DNA of 23,127 bases from positions 1 through 23,127 of the forward strand of contig DDBO01000027.1 of NCBI GenBank assembly GCA_002332755.1, given 5' to 3'. Below are positions 7,507-16,207 of the stretch, piece after piece. The notes below the pieces were generated by a model. That model was not told where the DNA came from. It saw nothing but the letters and a program-made list of their open reading frames with translations, and ran no database searches. Every line of letters starts with the position of its first letter. The first letter of the stretch is position 1. The DNA is from Bacteroidales bacterium UBA2030 (GTDB lineage Bacteria; Bacteroidota; Bacteroidia; Bacteroidales; TTA-H9). Position numbers and translations under genes: made by a program.

Positions 7507-8328
7507 ATGCTATTACAGGATAAACTCAGGGCGTTTCGCAAAGAAAAAAGAGCACTTCTGGCTACTAACTTTTATAATTACGAGACTTTGGCCGGAATTC
7601 TGAGAGCAGCCTTATTGAAAAACAAGCCTATAATTCTGCAATTGTCGGAAAGTTCGATAAAATACATGGGTTTGCAAACCGCTGTCGCTATGGCGAAAGC
7701 TGCTGTAAAGTCTGCCGGCGTTGAGGCCTGGCTACATCTGGATCATGGCAGTAACATAGATTTAGTGAAGAGTTGTCTGGATGCAGGCTTCGACTCGGTG
7801 ATGATTGATGCGAGTGAACACCCTTTTGCTTATAACGTAGAATTAACCCGCAAAGTAGTTCAATTAGCAGAGCCGTATAAGGCATGTGTGGAGGCAGAAT
7901 TGGGCTATGTCGCCAAACTGGGGCAAAATCAGGAGGGTGGGGGATTTACATCGCCCGAAGATGCCCGCAGATTTGTAGGGGAGACAGGAGTTCATGCCTT
8001 AGCAGTAGCTATTGGTTCTGCTCACGGCTTTTACAAAGAGCCCCCCAGGCTCCGGCTGGAATTGTTGCAGGATATTGCTGAAGCAACTCCGATACCTCTT
8101 GTGCTCCACGGTAGCTCAGGTGTTCCTGAGGATATGCTTCAGGCGGCTATTCAGCATGGAATTACCAAAGTCAACCTAGCCACTGAGACAAAAAATGTCT
8201 TCATGACAAAGTTGCGGTCACTATTAACTGAGACCCGGGAAATTGACCTCAGGCAGGTTTTTCCACCAGCCATCGATGAGGTGGTGAGTCTTATTGCTTC
8301 CAAATTAGATGTATTAGATTTAAGGTGA
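7507..8328 (+). CDS. kbaY: Class II tagatose-1,6-bisphosphate aldolase, catalytic subunit (KbaY/GatY-like)
   Basis: This 273-residue class II aldolase carries the family's metal and catalytic residues: LHLDHG with Asp79 and His80, VEAELG (128-133), AIGSAHG with His173, LVLHGSSG with His201 and the glycine-rich phosphate loop, and TKVNLATE (220-227). It cleaves tagatose-1,6-bisphosphate (or fructose-1,6-bisphosphate) to dihydroxyacetone phosphate and glyceraldehyde-3-phosphate using a divalent metal. AIGSAHG, RRFVGETGV and the NLATE segment resemble KbaY/GatY more than long class IIb Fba enzymes. It lies 18 nt after the kinase gene and overlaps a possible GTG start of the next gene. Specificity for tagatose over fructose is inferred from the neighbours. 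Confidence 0.88.
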   Translation: MLLQDKLRAFRKEKRALLATNFYNYETLAGILRAALLKNKPIILQLSESSIKYMGLQTAVAMAKAAVKSAGVEAWLHLDHGSNIDLVKSCLDAGFDSVMIDASEHPFAYNVELTRKVVQLAEPYKACVEAELGYVAKLGQNQEGGGFTSPEDARRFVGETGVHALAVAIGSAHGFYKEPPRLRLELLQDIAEATPIPLVLHGSSGVPEDMLQAAIQHGITKVNLATETKNVFMTKLRSLLTETREIDLRQVFPPAIDEVVSLIASKLDVLDLR

Positions 8329-8345
8329 ACCCAAATATTCAAGCG

Positions 8346-9437
8346 ATGAAATCTTTTTCAACCTTTGTGAGTTGGGCTCTGTTACTCATTATCATGGGTG
8401 CCGGTAAACTCTCAGCCCAACATAGCCCAGAAGATCTTTTGCTTCAACACTACAGACCTAAAAGTATTTACAAGGTGCCATACACCGATGTGAAGAAACC
8501 ATGCTGTCCGGTAATCGACATGCATTCTCATGCATATGCAACGACCCCTGATGAAGTGAAGCTGTGGGTTAATATTATGGATAGCCTTGGTATCGAAAAA
8601 GTGGTAATACTGAGTATGGCTACCGGGGTGCGTTTCGATTCAATTATGGAATTATACGGAGCATATCCAGATAGGTTTATAGTTTATTGTGGTTTAGATT
8701 ATTCTAAATATGGCACAGCCGAATTCCCGTCTTCAGCCATCAAAGAATTGGAAAGATGTTATCGCAAGGGTGCGAGAGGTGTTGGAGAGTTGGGGGACAA
8801 AGGATTGGGTGAACTTTACTCATGGCCGCGTCCTGCTTATGGGTTGCATATCGACGACCCTTTGCTGAAACCTATTTACGAGAAATGTGCCGACCTGAAT
8901 ATGCCTGTGAATATTCATGTGGCCGAACCTTATTGGTTTTACCTGCCTATGGACTCAACCAACGATGGCCTGATGAATGCCTGGAAATGGCGCATCGATG
9001 TTTCTAATCCGGATAATAGGGACTATGATGCATTGATTAATAGTCTTGAAAATGTAGTCAGAGATAATCCCCGTACTACTTTTATCGCCGCTCACTATGC
9101 TAATTTAAATCATGACCTTGAAAGATTAGGCCGCATGCTCGATAAGTATCCCAACCTGTATGCGGATATTTCTGCAAGGTATGCTGAACAATCGAACATA
9201 CCTCGCTATATGCGCAATTTCTTTATGAAATACCAGCATAAACTATTGTATGGTACCGATATGGGCTTCGACATTTCTATGTATAGGCTGACATTCAGGA
9301 TTTTAGAAACAGCAGATGAGCATTTCTATTTTACCGACCTTTTCAACTATCACTGGGCGCTCAATGGATGGGAAATTCCAAAGAATATTCTTCGCAAAGT
9401 GTATTATGAAAATGCAGTTAATATCATTAATAAATAG
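8346..9437 (+). CDS. Exported metal-dependent amidohydrolase (amidohydrolase_2 type)
   Basis: The product (363 residues from ATG 8346) starts with a signal peptide (MKSF, hydrophobic core, LSA before Gln25), so it is probably periplasmic. The rest is an amidohydrolase-superfamily TIM barrel: IDMHSH (His60, His62), GVGELG (Glu148), NIHVAEP (His191), AAHYAN (His250) and YGTDMG (Asp305) are placed like metal ligands and the catalytic aspartate. A GTG at 8325, overlapping the aldolase stop as GTGA, would add seven residues ahead of the signal peptide; ATG 8346 is preferred, though coupling through GTG is possible. An exported amidohydrolase is not part of the known aga pathways. It could hydrolyse an ester, lactone or amide, possibly an N-acetyl group, on the imported glycan; this is a guess from context. 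Confidence 0.8.
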   Translation: MKSFSTFVSWALLLIIMGAGKLSAQHSPEDLLLQHYRPKSIYKVPYTDVKKPCCPVIDMHSHAYATTPDEVKLWVNIMDSLGIEKVVILSMATGVRFDSIMELYGAYPDRFIVYCGLDYSKYGTAEFPSSAIKELERCYRKGARGVGELGDKGLGELYSWPRPAYGLHIDDPLLKPIYEKCADLNMPVNIHVAEPYWFYLPMDSTNDGLMNAWKWRIDVSNPDNRDYDALINSLENVVRDNPRTTFIAAHYANLNHDLERLGRMLDKYPNLYADISARYAEQSNIPRYMRNFFMKYQHKLLYGTDMGFDISMYRLTFRILETADEHFYFTDLFNYHWALNGWEIPKNILRKVYYENAVNIINK

Positions 9438-9446
9438 CCATGAATT

Positions 9447-11504
9447 ATGAGAGTCTATAAAGTCTTATCCTGGTTTTTCATTCCACTCTTATTGGCCTCC
9501 TGCTCACAAAAGTCGGAGATCAGGCATGGAAATTTGCGTTTGCGTTGGAACGATAAATTACAAACGCAAGTCATTCTCAACGATGGTAAAGAGGATGTAA
9601 TCACTCCTGGATGGCAGTCTTCGGAATATCTGGTTGGGAAAGGTTTCCAGGCCACAGAATTTCAGCTAAAAGATATTCAATATCCTGAAGTTAATGGATT
9701 GGCTTGGAAGACTGCAGCGATAATCAGGGGTGAGTTTGCACAGAATGAGATTCGTTTAGAGAAAGTGGTTACCTATCAATACACAGATTCTCTGAGCGAT
9801 TTTCTACTCGTAAAGGTGGCATACATAAATACCGGAGAGAAACCCGTTGAAATAACCCATTGGTATAACCATGCTTATACCCTCCCCGCCGCAGGCGATC
9901 ACCCGGCCTTTTGGTCATTTCAGGGTAGCAGCGATCCTTCAAGGCATGATTGGATTATGCCCATCGATTCGGCTTTCTATAGAGAAAACTATATGGGTAT
10001 GAATGCCAGCGACTATGGAGGCGGAATTCCCATGATAGATATTTGGCGAAAAAAGGTGGGTTTGGCCGTAGGGCATGGCTCTACACGTCCTGAAAGCGTA
10101 AGCTTGCCCGTAAAAACCGATTCAGCCGTTAATCAAGTTAGTATAAATGTATCCGGTAAATTTTCTAAACCCCTTATTCTCAACCATGGGGATACGCTAT
10201 CCATTATTCCGACGTGGATTTATGTTCATCGGGGCGATTGTTACTCAAGCCTCAGGAATTATGCAAAATATCTTCATCTGCAGGGTATTCAATTCCCTTC
10301 TGCCGAGCCTGGGGCTTATGAGCCTGTTTGGTGTGCCTGGGGATATGGTCGTGAGGCTACCCGGGAAGAAATTCTTAATACGCTGCCCAAAGTCAAAGAA
10401 CTGGGATTTACATGGGTTGATATAGATGATGGATATCAGCAAGCTGAAGGCGACTGGGATGTAAATCCTCGCAAGTATCCACGCGGTGATTCAGATATGC
10501 GAAGCCTGGTGGATGAAATACACAAAGCCGGCTTGAAAGCAAAGATTTGGTGGGCACCGTTAGCCGTTGACCCTGGAAGTAAGTTGCTGAAAGATAATCC
10601 TGAGATTACCCTTGTAAATGAAGAGGGAAAATATCAAAATATCAGTTGGTGGGACAGCTATTACATGTCACCTACTCATCCGCTGACCCGGAATCATACG
10701 ATGCAGGTATTGAATAAGTTTCTCTCTACCTGGGATTATGATGGATTAAAAGTAGATGGCCAGCATATCAACTGTATTCCTCCGGATTACAATGCTACAG
10801 CGGGGTATAAAACGCCAGATGAAGCACCCTACAAGCTGCCAGATTTTTTCAAATTAGTATGGGAAACCGCCCGAAAGATAAAGCCACATGCTGTTGTGCA
10901 GTTATGTCCTTGTGGTTGCGTAATGTCGGCTTTCCATTTGCCTTATATGAATCAAGCAGTGGCCTCTGATCCCCTAAGTAGCTGGCAGATCCGTTCAAAG
11001 GCTTTTGTTTATAAGGCCATGGCCCCCCATTTGGCCTATTATGGCGACCATGTAGAACTCAGCACCGGAGGCCTTGATTTTGCCAGTCAAATTGGGGTTG
11101 GTGGGGTACCGGGTTCAAAGTTTACCTGGCCCGCTGACCACCCTGGTAGCCAAGAATCATTCCTGCTGACCCCGGAAAAAGAAGAACTGATGAAAAAATG
11201 GATTTCAATTTACAGGCAGAAAATGCTGTCGAAAGGGGAATATTTAGGAGGTCTTTACGATATTGGTTACGATCGTCCCGAAGCACACGTTATTCGAAAA
11301 GCCGATACTTTGTACTATGCTTTTTATGCTCCCTCATTCGAAGGAGCCTTAACCTTTAAGGGCCTTGCAAAAGAGAAAAAGTATAAAGTATATGACTATA
11401 CCAGGAGCTTGACCCTTGGCATGGTGAGTGGGGAACTTCCAACCATGAATATAACTTTTGAAAATCATTTACTGGTCGAACTTACTCCCATATTAAACCC
11501 CTGA
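9447..11504 (+). CDS. Lipoprotein glycoside hydrolase of clan GH-D (GH36-like alpha-galactosidase/alpha-galactosaminidase)
   Basis: The 685-residue protein has a lipoprotein signal (lipobox L-A-S-C, Cys19). An N-terminal beta-sandwich of about 270 residues is followed by a GH-D (beta/alpha)8 barrel (about 290-560) and a small C-terminal beta domain. WVDIDDGYQ (323-331), GLKAKIWWAP (362-371) and YDGLKVDGQ (431-439) are typical, with Asp437 as likely nucleophile and Asp508 (VASDP) as likely acid/base. In place of the usual CSSGGGR-type stretch it has CPCGC at 487-491, suggesting a divergent subgroup. GH36 includes alpha-galactosidases, alpha-N-acetylgalactosaminidases and galactosaminidases; the downstream-acting AgaS pathway favours an amino-sugar substrate. 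It is the last gene before the susC promoter. Confidence 0.8.
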   Translation: MRVYKVLSWFFIPLLLASCSQKSEIRHGNLRLRWNDKLQTQVILNDGKEDVITPGWQSSEYLVGKGFQATEFQLKDIQYPEVNGLAWKTAAIIRGEFAQNEIRLEKVVTYQYTDSLSDFLLVKVAYINTGEKPVEITHWYNHAYTLPAAGDHPAFWSFQGSSDPSRHDWIMPIDSAFYRENYMGMNASDYGGGIPMIDIWRKKVGLAVGHGSTRPESVSLPVKTDSAVNQVSINVSGKFSKPLILNHGDTLSIIPTWIYVHRGDCYSSLRNYAKYLHLQGIQFPSAEPGAYEPVWCAWGYGREATREEILNTLPKVKELGFTWVDIDDGYQQAEGDWDVNPRKYPRGDSDMRSLVDEIHKAGLKAKIWWAPLAVDPGSKLLKDNPEITLVNEEGKYQNISWWDSYYMSPTHPLTRNHTMQVLNKFLSTWDYDGLKVDGQHINCIPPDYNATAGYKTPDEAPYKLPDFFKLVWETARKIKPHAVVQLCPCGCVMSAFHLPYMNQAVASDPLSSWQIRSKAFVYKAMAPHLAYYGDHVELSTGGLDFASQIGVGGVPGSKFTWPADHPGSQESFLLTPEKEELMKKWISIYRQKMLSKGEYLGGLYDIGYDRPEAHVIRKADTLYYAFYAPSFEGALTFKGLAKEKKYKVYDYTRSLTLGMVSGELPTMNITFENHLLVELTPILNP

Positions 11505-11513
11505 TTAGTTTCA

Positions 11514-11542
11514 TAAGCTTTGAATAAATTTACGAAAGCTTA
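11514..11542. repeat. Inverted repeat TAAGCTTT / AAAGCTTA between the hydrolase gene and susC
   Basis: A perfect 8-bp inverted repeat (11514-11521 and 11535-11542) is separated by 13 nt and begins 9 nt after the glycoside hydrolase stop codon. Each arm contains the palindrome AAGCTT. It could act as a weak terminator for the agaS operon (an AT-rich tail with TTTT at 11547-11550 follows) or as a protein-binding site upstream of the susC promoter. Confidence 0.35.
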
Positions 11543-11554
11543 AATTATTTTATA

Positions 11555-11575
11555 AAAAATTTGCAAAAACTTATC
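11555..11575. promoter_or_regulatory. Candidate DeoR-type operator at the susC promoter
   Basis: The plus strand reads AAAAATTTGC (11555-11564) followed by AAAAACTTATC (11565-11575), two direct half-sites matching those upstream of agaS (19 of 22 positions over 11554-11575). It covers the -33 box and half the spacer, a position suited to repression. This would put susC/susD under the same regulator as the catabolic operon. Confidence 0.55.
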
Positions 11576-11591
11576 TTTTTGTTTAATTTTG
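11560..11591 (+). promoter_or_regulatory. Promoter of the susC operon
   Basis: TTTG (11560-11563), 20 nt, then TAATTTTG (11584-11591) fits the Bacteroidetes -33/-7 consensus. Transcription would start near 11597, leaving a leader of about 40 nt before the susC ATG at 11638. Confidence 0.7.
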
Positions 11592-11637
11592 TGACATGTA
11601 GTTTGAGAAATTACTTTAACCAAAAACCAGCATAACT

Positions 11638-14619
11638 ATGGAAAAACTCTTGCAAAAAAGACCATTCTCAAAATTGGGAATCTATATGCTTGCTATGTTT
11701 TGGCTTTTAGGCGCTCCTTTTGTGAATGGTCAGGTGATAGTTACAGGAAAGGTAACCGGAGCTGATACCCGAATGGGTATTCCCGGAGTAAATGTAATTG
11801 TAAAAGGGAAAGCCCGAGGGATAGTAACTGATGTAAATGGAAACTACAAACTGGAGCTTCAATCGGGAGAAGAGGTACTCGTTTTTTCTTTCGTAGGGTA
11901 TAAGCGACAGGAGGTAGCTGTAGCCGGTCGTCAAATAATTAATGTTGAATTGGAGCCGGAGATTACAGCTTTAAAAGAAATAGTGGTAATGGGTTACAGC
12001 GACAAGAAAAAAACGGAGATTGCCAGTGCTGTTTCTGTTGTTGGTGAAAACAAGTTGCGTGATGTAGTAAGCCCCACCCTTGGAAGCATGTTGCAGGGAA
12101 AAGTGAGCGGTGTGCAGGTAGTCAATAGTTCAGGATCGCCGGGAAGTTCAGCGGAAATCAGGATAAGGGGTACCAGTACACTGAACGGCAATTCAGAACC
12201 TCTTTATGTGGTAGATGGTGTCATTTCAGGAAACGGTGACCCCGGAATAGATCCGGCAATGATAGAAAATATTACAATCTTAAAAGATGCTGGAGCCACA
12301 GGTCTTTATGGTTCCCGTGCCAATGGAGGTGTTATAATCATTACCACAAAAAAGGGGGGTACACATCCTTTGATTGAGTTTTCGGCTACAACCAGCCTGC
12401 TTACACCTGATTTTGGGAAAGTGAAAATGATGAACGGAGCCGAATATTACGATGCTCTTCGGGGATTATTTATCGATAGCACGGGTTATGTTGATAAGGT
12501 CAGGTATAATAACAATTATCCCAAGGCACTGCGTAACAGGAATTTTGATTGGGTGAATGAAGTATTCAGTCCTGCTCTGGCCACAAATTACAATCTTTCG
12601 GCCAGTGGTGGTACGGAAAAGCTGAAATATTATCTGGGAGGTAGTTACTACGATGAAAAGGGTACTTTCATGAATACATGGTTCCGCAAGTTCAGCTTAC
12701 GCAGCAACAATAGTTATGCCCTTAGCGATGCTGTTAACCTGCAAGCCAATATCGACCTTTCGCGAAGCACCGGCCGTAGCTACGATTATATGGATATGTA
12801 TTACTCCTTCTTATCATCTCCCTGGGATAGTGGTTATACCCAGACAGGAGAGCCCAAATATGTAGATCAAAAAACTACGGGCTGGTATTCCCGCGATAAA
12901 ATCAATCCCATTCATTCCATCAACAATGCTGACTATGGGTATCAATCCACTTCTATAGGGATCAACCTGGGGCTTCAGGCGCGTTTGCTGAGTTGGCTTA
13001 ATTTTTCTAATACTTTGTCTCTCAATTATTATAATGGGCTTTCTACTTCTGAGGTTAATCCCTCTATCGCAGGCCCTTTGCATAATATCGGAAGCCTTTC
13101 GCGACTAGAGAATTTTGGGTATGGATTCTTAAATACATCTTTATTTAAGTTTGAGCACACTTGGGGTGCACATTCTCTAAGTGGATTATTAGGTTCTGAA
13201 TTTTCGTATAGTTATTACGATTATTGGGGTGCCTCTGCAGAAGGCTTGTTGCCGGGATTCCGCACCTTCAATACCGCTTCACGCAACTTCAAAGTTCAGG
13301 GTGCTTATGGTGAAAGCGCACTCGAGTCGTTCCTTAGTCAGGTGAATTACAATTATCTTCAAAAGTATTTCTTAACGGCTTCCTATCGCGTAGATGCCAA
13401 TTCTAAGTTTGCCCCCGGACATAAAACCGCAACTTTCCCAACCCTGAGTTTTGCATGGCTTCTTAATCAGGAAGAATTCCTGAATGCTTCGAAGGCCATC
13501 GACTTATTGAAAGCCCGTATAAGCTATGGATACACCGGAAATGAAGCCATTGACCCGGGAAAATACAATGCGTTGTATGCATTAAACAGTAACTATAATG
13601 ATCAAACCGGAGCTTATCCTGCACAGTTACCCAATATGTCGCTTACCTGGGAAAAAACCCGGCAAATCAATCTGGGATTTGATTTAAACTTATATAAACG
13701 AATTGAAATCTCATTAGACCTTTATTCAAATACCACCAAAGATCTGTTGTATATTGCCCAACAACCTTATTCCATTGGTTATGAGTTTCGCTGGGAAAAT
13801 GCCGGAAAAATTCTCAACAAAGGCATTGAATTCGCCATATCATCCACCAATATTAAAACCCAGAATTTAACCTGGACTACCGATTTCAACATCAGTTACA
13901 ACAAGAACGAAGTAGCGGATATTGACAGGGCAAAACCTCGCATTGTCAGTGGCATTGAACAGCGATTGGAGAGTGGCTTACCCCTTCATGCATTCTATTT
14001 ACCTGTTTGGGTAGGGGTAAATCCTGATAATGGCAACCCAATGTGGGAGACTGCCGACGGAAAAACAACGAGCAGATATGCTAATGCAGTAGTTAAATAT
14101 GCTGGCTCGGCTATGCCTAAATACTATGGTGGGTTTACGTCCTCACTGCAATATGGTAATCTGAGTTTTTCATTTAACATTTCTTACCTCGGCGGGAATT
14201 ACGTTTACAACCGTGACCGCTCGCAGTTTGATAGTGATGGTAATGAGCCTAAGATGAATTTTGTGAAACTTTTAGACGATGAATCGCGCTGGGAAAAGCC
14301 AGGCGATATTGCCACCCATCCCCGCATGGGCTCAAACTCCTTTTCGTATTATCCCTCTACTCGTTTCCTCGAAAAAGGCGATTATCTGAAACTGAGGAAT
14401 GTTATGATAAGTTACGATTTACCTAAGCGATGGACAGGAAGTCACATAAAAGGCATTACGATTACGCTGAGTGGCGACAATATTTTTACCCTCACCGGTT
14501 ATAAAGGCATGGATCCAGAGGCAACCCTTCGCATCACCGATTGGTCTCTCCCCGGAATGAACGACCTGAAATATCCGCTCAATCATCAATATAATCTGAG
14601 TATACGTGTTAAAATATAA
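11638..14619 (+). CDS. susC: SusC/RagA-family TonB-dependent outer-membrane transporter
   Basis: This 993-residue protein has a signal peptide ending near VNG-Gln32 and a carboxypeptidase-regulatory-like domain (about 33-112: TGKVTGADTRMGIPGVNVIVKG, shown here only for its pattern of G and V). A TonB-box-like segment EIVVMGYS follows (114-121), then the plug domain (about 125-240, with IRIRGTSTLNGNSEPLYVV spacing and GGVIIITTKKGG) and a long beta-barrel ending in the aromatic-poor terminus LSIRVKI. No STN domain is present, so control by an anti-sigma partner is not indicated; regulation is more likely through the operator-like site at its promoter. SusC proteins import oligosaccharides across the outer membrane with SusD as lid. 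It is followed 26 nt later by susD. Confidence 0.95.
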   Translation: MEKLLQKRPFSKLGIYMLAMFWLLGAPFVNGQVIVTGKVTGADTRMGIPGVNVIVKGKARGIVTDVNGNYKLELQSGEEVLVFSFVGYKRQEVAVAGRQIINVELEPEITALKEIVVMGYSDKKKTEIASAVSVVGENKLRDVVSPTLGSMLQGKVSGVQVVNSSGSPGSSAEIRIRGTSTLNGNSEPLYVVDGVISGNGDPGIDPAMIENITILKDAGATGLYGSRANGGVIIITTKKGGTHPLIEFSATTSLLTPDFGKVKMMNGAEYYDALRGLFIDSTGYVDKVRYNNNYPKALRNRNFDWVNEVFSPALATNYNLSASGGTEKLKYYLGGSYYDEKGTFMNTWFRKFSLRSNNSYALSDAVNLQANIDLSRSTGRSYDYMDMYYSFLSSPWDSGYTQTGEPKYVDQKTTGWYSRDKINPIHSINNADYGYQSTSIGINLGLQARLLSWLNFSNTLSLNYYNGLSTSEVNPSIAGPLHNIGSLSRLENFGYGFLNTSLFKFEHTWGAHSLSGLLGSEFSYSYYDYWGASAEGLLPGFRTFNTASRNFKVQGAYGESALESFLSQVNYNYLQKYFLTASYRVDANSKFAPGHKTATFPTLSFAWLLNQEEFLNASKAIDLLKARISYGYTGNEAIDPGKYNALYALNSNYNDQTGAYPAQLPNMSLTWEKTRQINLGFDLNLYKRIEISLDLYSNTTKDLLYIAQQPYSIGYEFRWENAGKILNKGIEFAISSTNIKTQNLTWTTDFNISYNKNEVADIDRAKPRIVSGIEQRLESGLPLHAFYLPVWVGVNPDNGNPMWETADGKTTSRYANAVVKYAGSAMPKYYGGFTSSLQYGNLSFSFNISYLGGNYVYNRDRSQFDSDGNEPKMNFVKLLDDESRWEKPGDIATHPRMGSNSFSYYPSTRFLEKGDYLKLRNVMISYDLPKRWTGSHIKGITITLSGDNIFTLTGYKGMDPEATLRITDWSLPGMNDLKYPLNHQYNLSIRVKI

Positions 14620-14645
14620 AGCCTGAAAACAAAAAATACAAGGAT

Positions 14646-16157
14646 ATGAAAAAGCTTTTGTTAATACTTAGTATAGGAATGATGCTCTTTGCAGCATGCG
14701 AGATGGATTATGATCCCACCGACCAGATTACTCCAGAAAAATTGATTGAAATGCCCGGAGGACTTGCCAGCATTACCAATGGCAATTATGCCATGCTGAA
14801 AGATGTGCTCACTTTCAACGGTCAGGAAAATCTTAATTATTCCTATTTGCGTCAGTATTTTTTCCTTACCGAGTTTGCCTCCGACAACGTTGTCTGTGGT
14901 CAGGTAACAACAGACCCGTTTTTTCTCAGCTTCTCGCGTCAACATACGCCATCTCAGGAAAATACGGCTTATTTCTGGTATGTTAGTTACAAAATAATAT
15001 CGGCCACCAACCTGGTTATTAATCGCTACGAACGTGGGGAAATACAAAACCCTTCGGCTTCTGATCTTCAAATGATTGGGGAGAGTTATTTCATGCGCGC
15101 ATTCGCTCATTTTACGCTAGTTAATCTTTTTGCCAAACCCTATACACTCGACCCTCAGTCGCCGGGTATTATCATACGAAACAGCGACAACGAAAAAAAC
15201 GAAAAGGCCAGAGCTACTGTTGCTGAAGTTTACGATTTTGTGCTTAACGATTTGAGAAAGGCAGCTGCTCTTATGAAGCCCAGTACTTACAGAGGGCCCG
15301 GCTATCCATCCGTTTTTGCTGCTGACGCACTCATGTCAAGAGTATTTCTTTATATGAATGAAAATGACTCGGTTATAAAATACGCTTCCCGAGTGATTGA
15401 AAGCGGAAAGTTTGAAATAGAATCTGACTTCCCCAACTACTTTGCTAATGCACCCTCTTCAAAAGAAACCATTTGGTGTATCATACACACCATTGCTGAT
15501 GATAAGAAAAAATTCGGAAGCATTGCCTCAATGTATTATTCTGATGGTAATTCGGGCTGGGGCGAAGAGTATGCCTCGGATAACCTAAGGATGCTGATGG
15601 AACAAAATCCTGAAGATACTCGCAATCAATATATTGTCCCGTTACTGGATAATAATGGAAATGTAATGCGAAAGGCAGGAACGGGGATTAAGATTTATTA
15701 TGTGACCCGATTCTCGTTTCAGGATGGATCACCAACCCTGAGCAGCCCGGTTATGCTTCGAATTTCTGAAATGTATTTAAACAGAGCAGAAGCATTTGCC
15801 AAAAAAGGCAATGTAAATGAAGCACTTGCCGATATCAATGCAATCAGGGAGCGCAGAGGCTTACAAAACAAGTTATATACTTCGGTTCCTTCAGGAAAGT
15901 CCTTGCTCGATATTGTGTTGGAAGAGCGTCGAATAGAGCTGGCTTTCGAAGGTCATCGCACATTTGATCTTTTCCGGAACAAACGCAATCTTGTACGTGA
16001 TTATTGGGGTTACCACTTGATAGGTCTCAAGGAAAGTGATGTAGATTATTCGAAACCCGCTCCGGTAGAAATAATTCCTTACGATGATCCCCGAAATATT
16101 TATTATATCCCCGAAAACGAAATTCGATTAAATCCGCTGTGTAGCCAAAATCCATAA
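14646..16157 (+). CDS. susD: SusD/RagB-family nutrient-binding outer-membrane lipoprotein
   Basis: This 503-residue protein has a lipoprotein signal (MKKLLLIL, lipobox F-A-A-C, Cys18). The family's helical TPR-like core is visible around ESYFMRAFAHFTLVNLF (about residue 140-160). The C-terminal SusD/RagB signature SPVMLRISEMYLNRAEAFA is followed by INAIRERRGL and the LEERRIELAFEGHRTFDLFRN segment. SusD proteins sit on the cell surface and cap the SusC barrel, binding glycan fragments. The start codon is preceded by ACAAGGAT, a Shine-Dalgarno-like stretch also found before the T9SS gene at 17210. It sits directly behind susC and ahead of the PKD lipoprotein, the usual order for a Sus locus. 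Confidence 0.95.
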   Translation: MKKLLLILSIGMMLFAACEMDYDPTDQITPEKLIEMPGGLASITNGNYAMLKDVLTFNGQENLNYSYLRQYFFLTEFASDNVVCGQVTTDPFFLSFSRQHTPSQENTAYFWYVSYKIISATNLVINRYERGEIQNPSASDLQMIGESYFMRAFAHFTLVNLFAKPYTLDPQSPGIIIRNSDNEKNEKARATVAEVYDFVLNDLRKAAALMKPSTYRGPGYPSVFAADALMSRVFLYMNENDSVIKYASRVIESGKFEIESDFPNYFANAPSSKETIWCIIHTIADDKKKFGSIASMYYSDGNSGWGEEYASDNLRMLMEQNPEDTRNQYIVPLLDNNGNVMRKAGTGIKIYYVTRFSFQDGSPTLSSPVMLRISEMYLNRAEAFAKKGNVNEALADINAIRERRGLQNKLYTSVPSGKSLLDIVLEERRIELAFEGHRTFDLFRNKRNLVRDYWGYHLIGLKESDVDYSKPAPVEIIPYDDPRNIYYIPENEIRLNPLCSQNP

Positions 16158-16207
16158 AGTCTTATTGTTATTATATGCAAACCCTAACCCTTAAAATCCA
16201 ATAAATT

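Noticed and set aside
14661..15110. 149-residue open frame on the minus strand inside susD
   Set aside because: It is a shadow of the susD reading frame, with no independent support.
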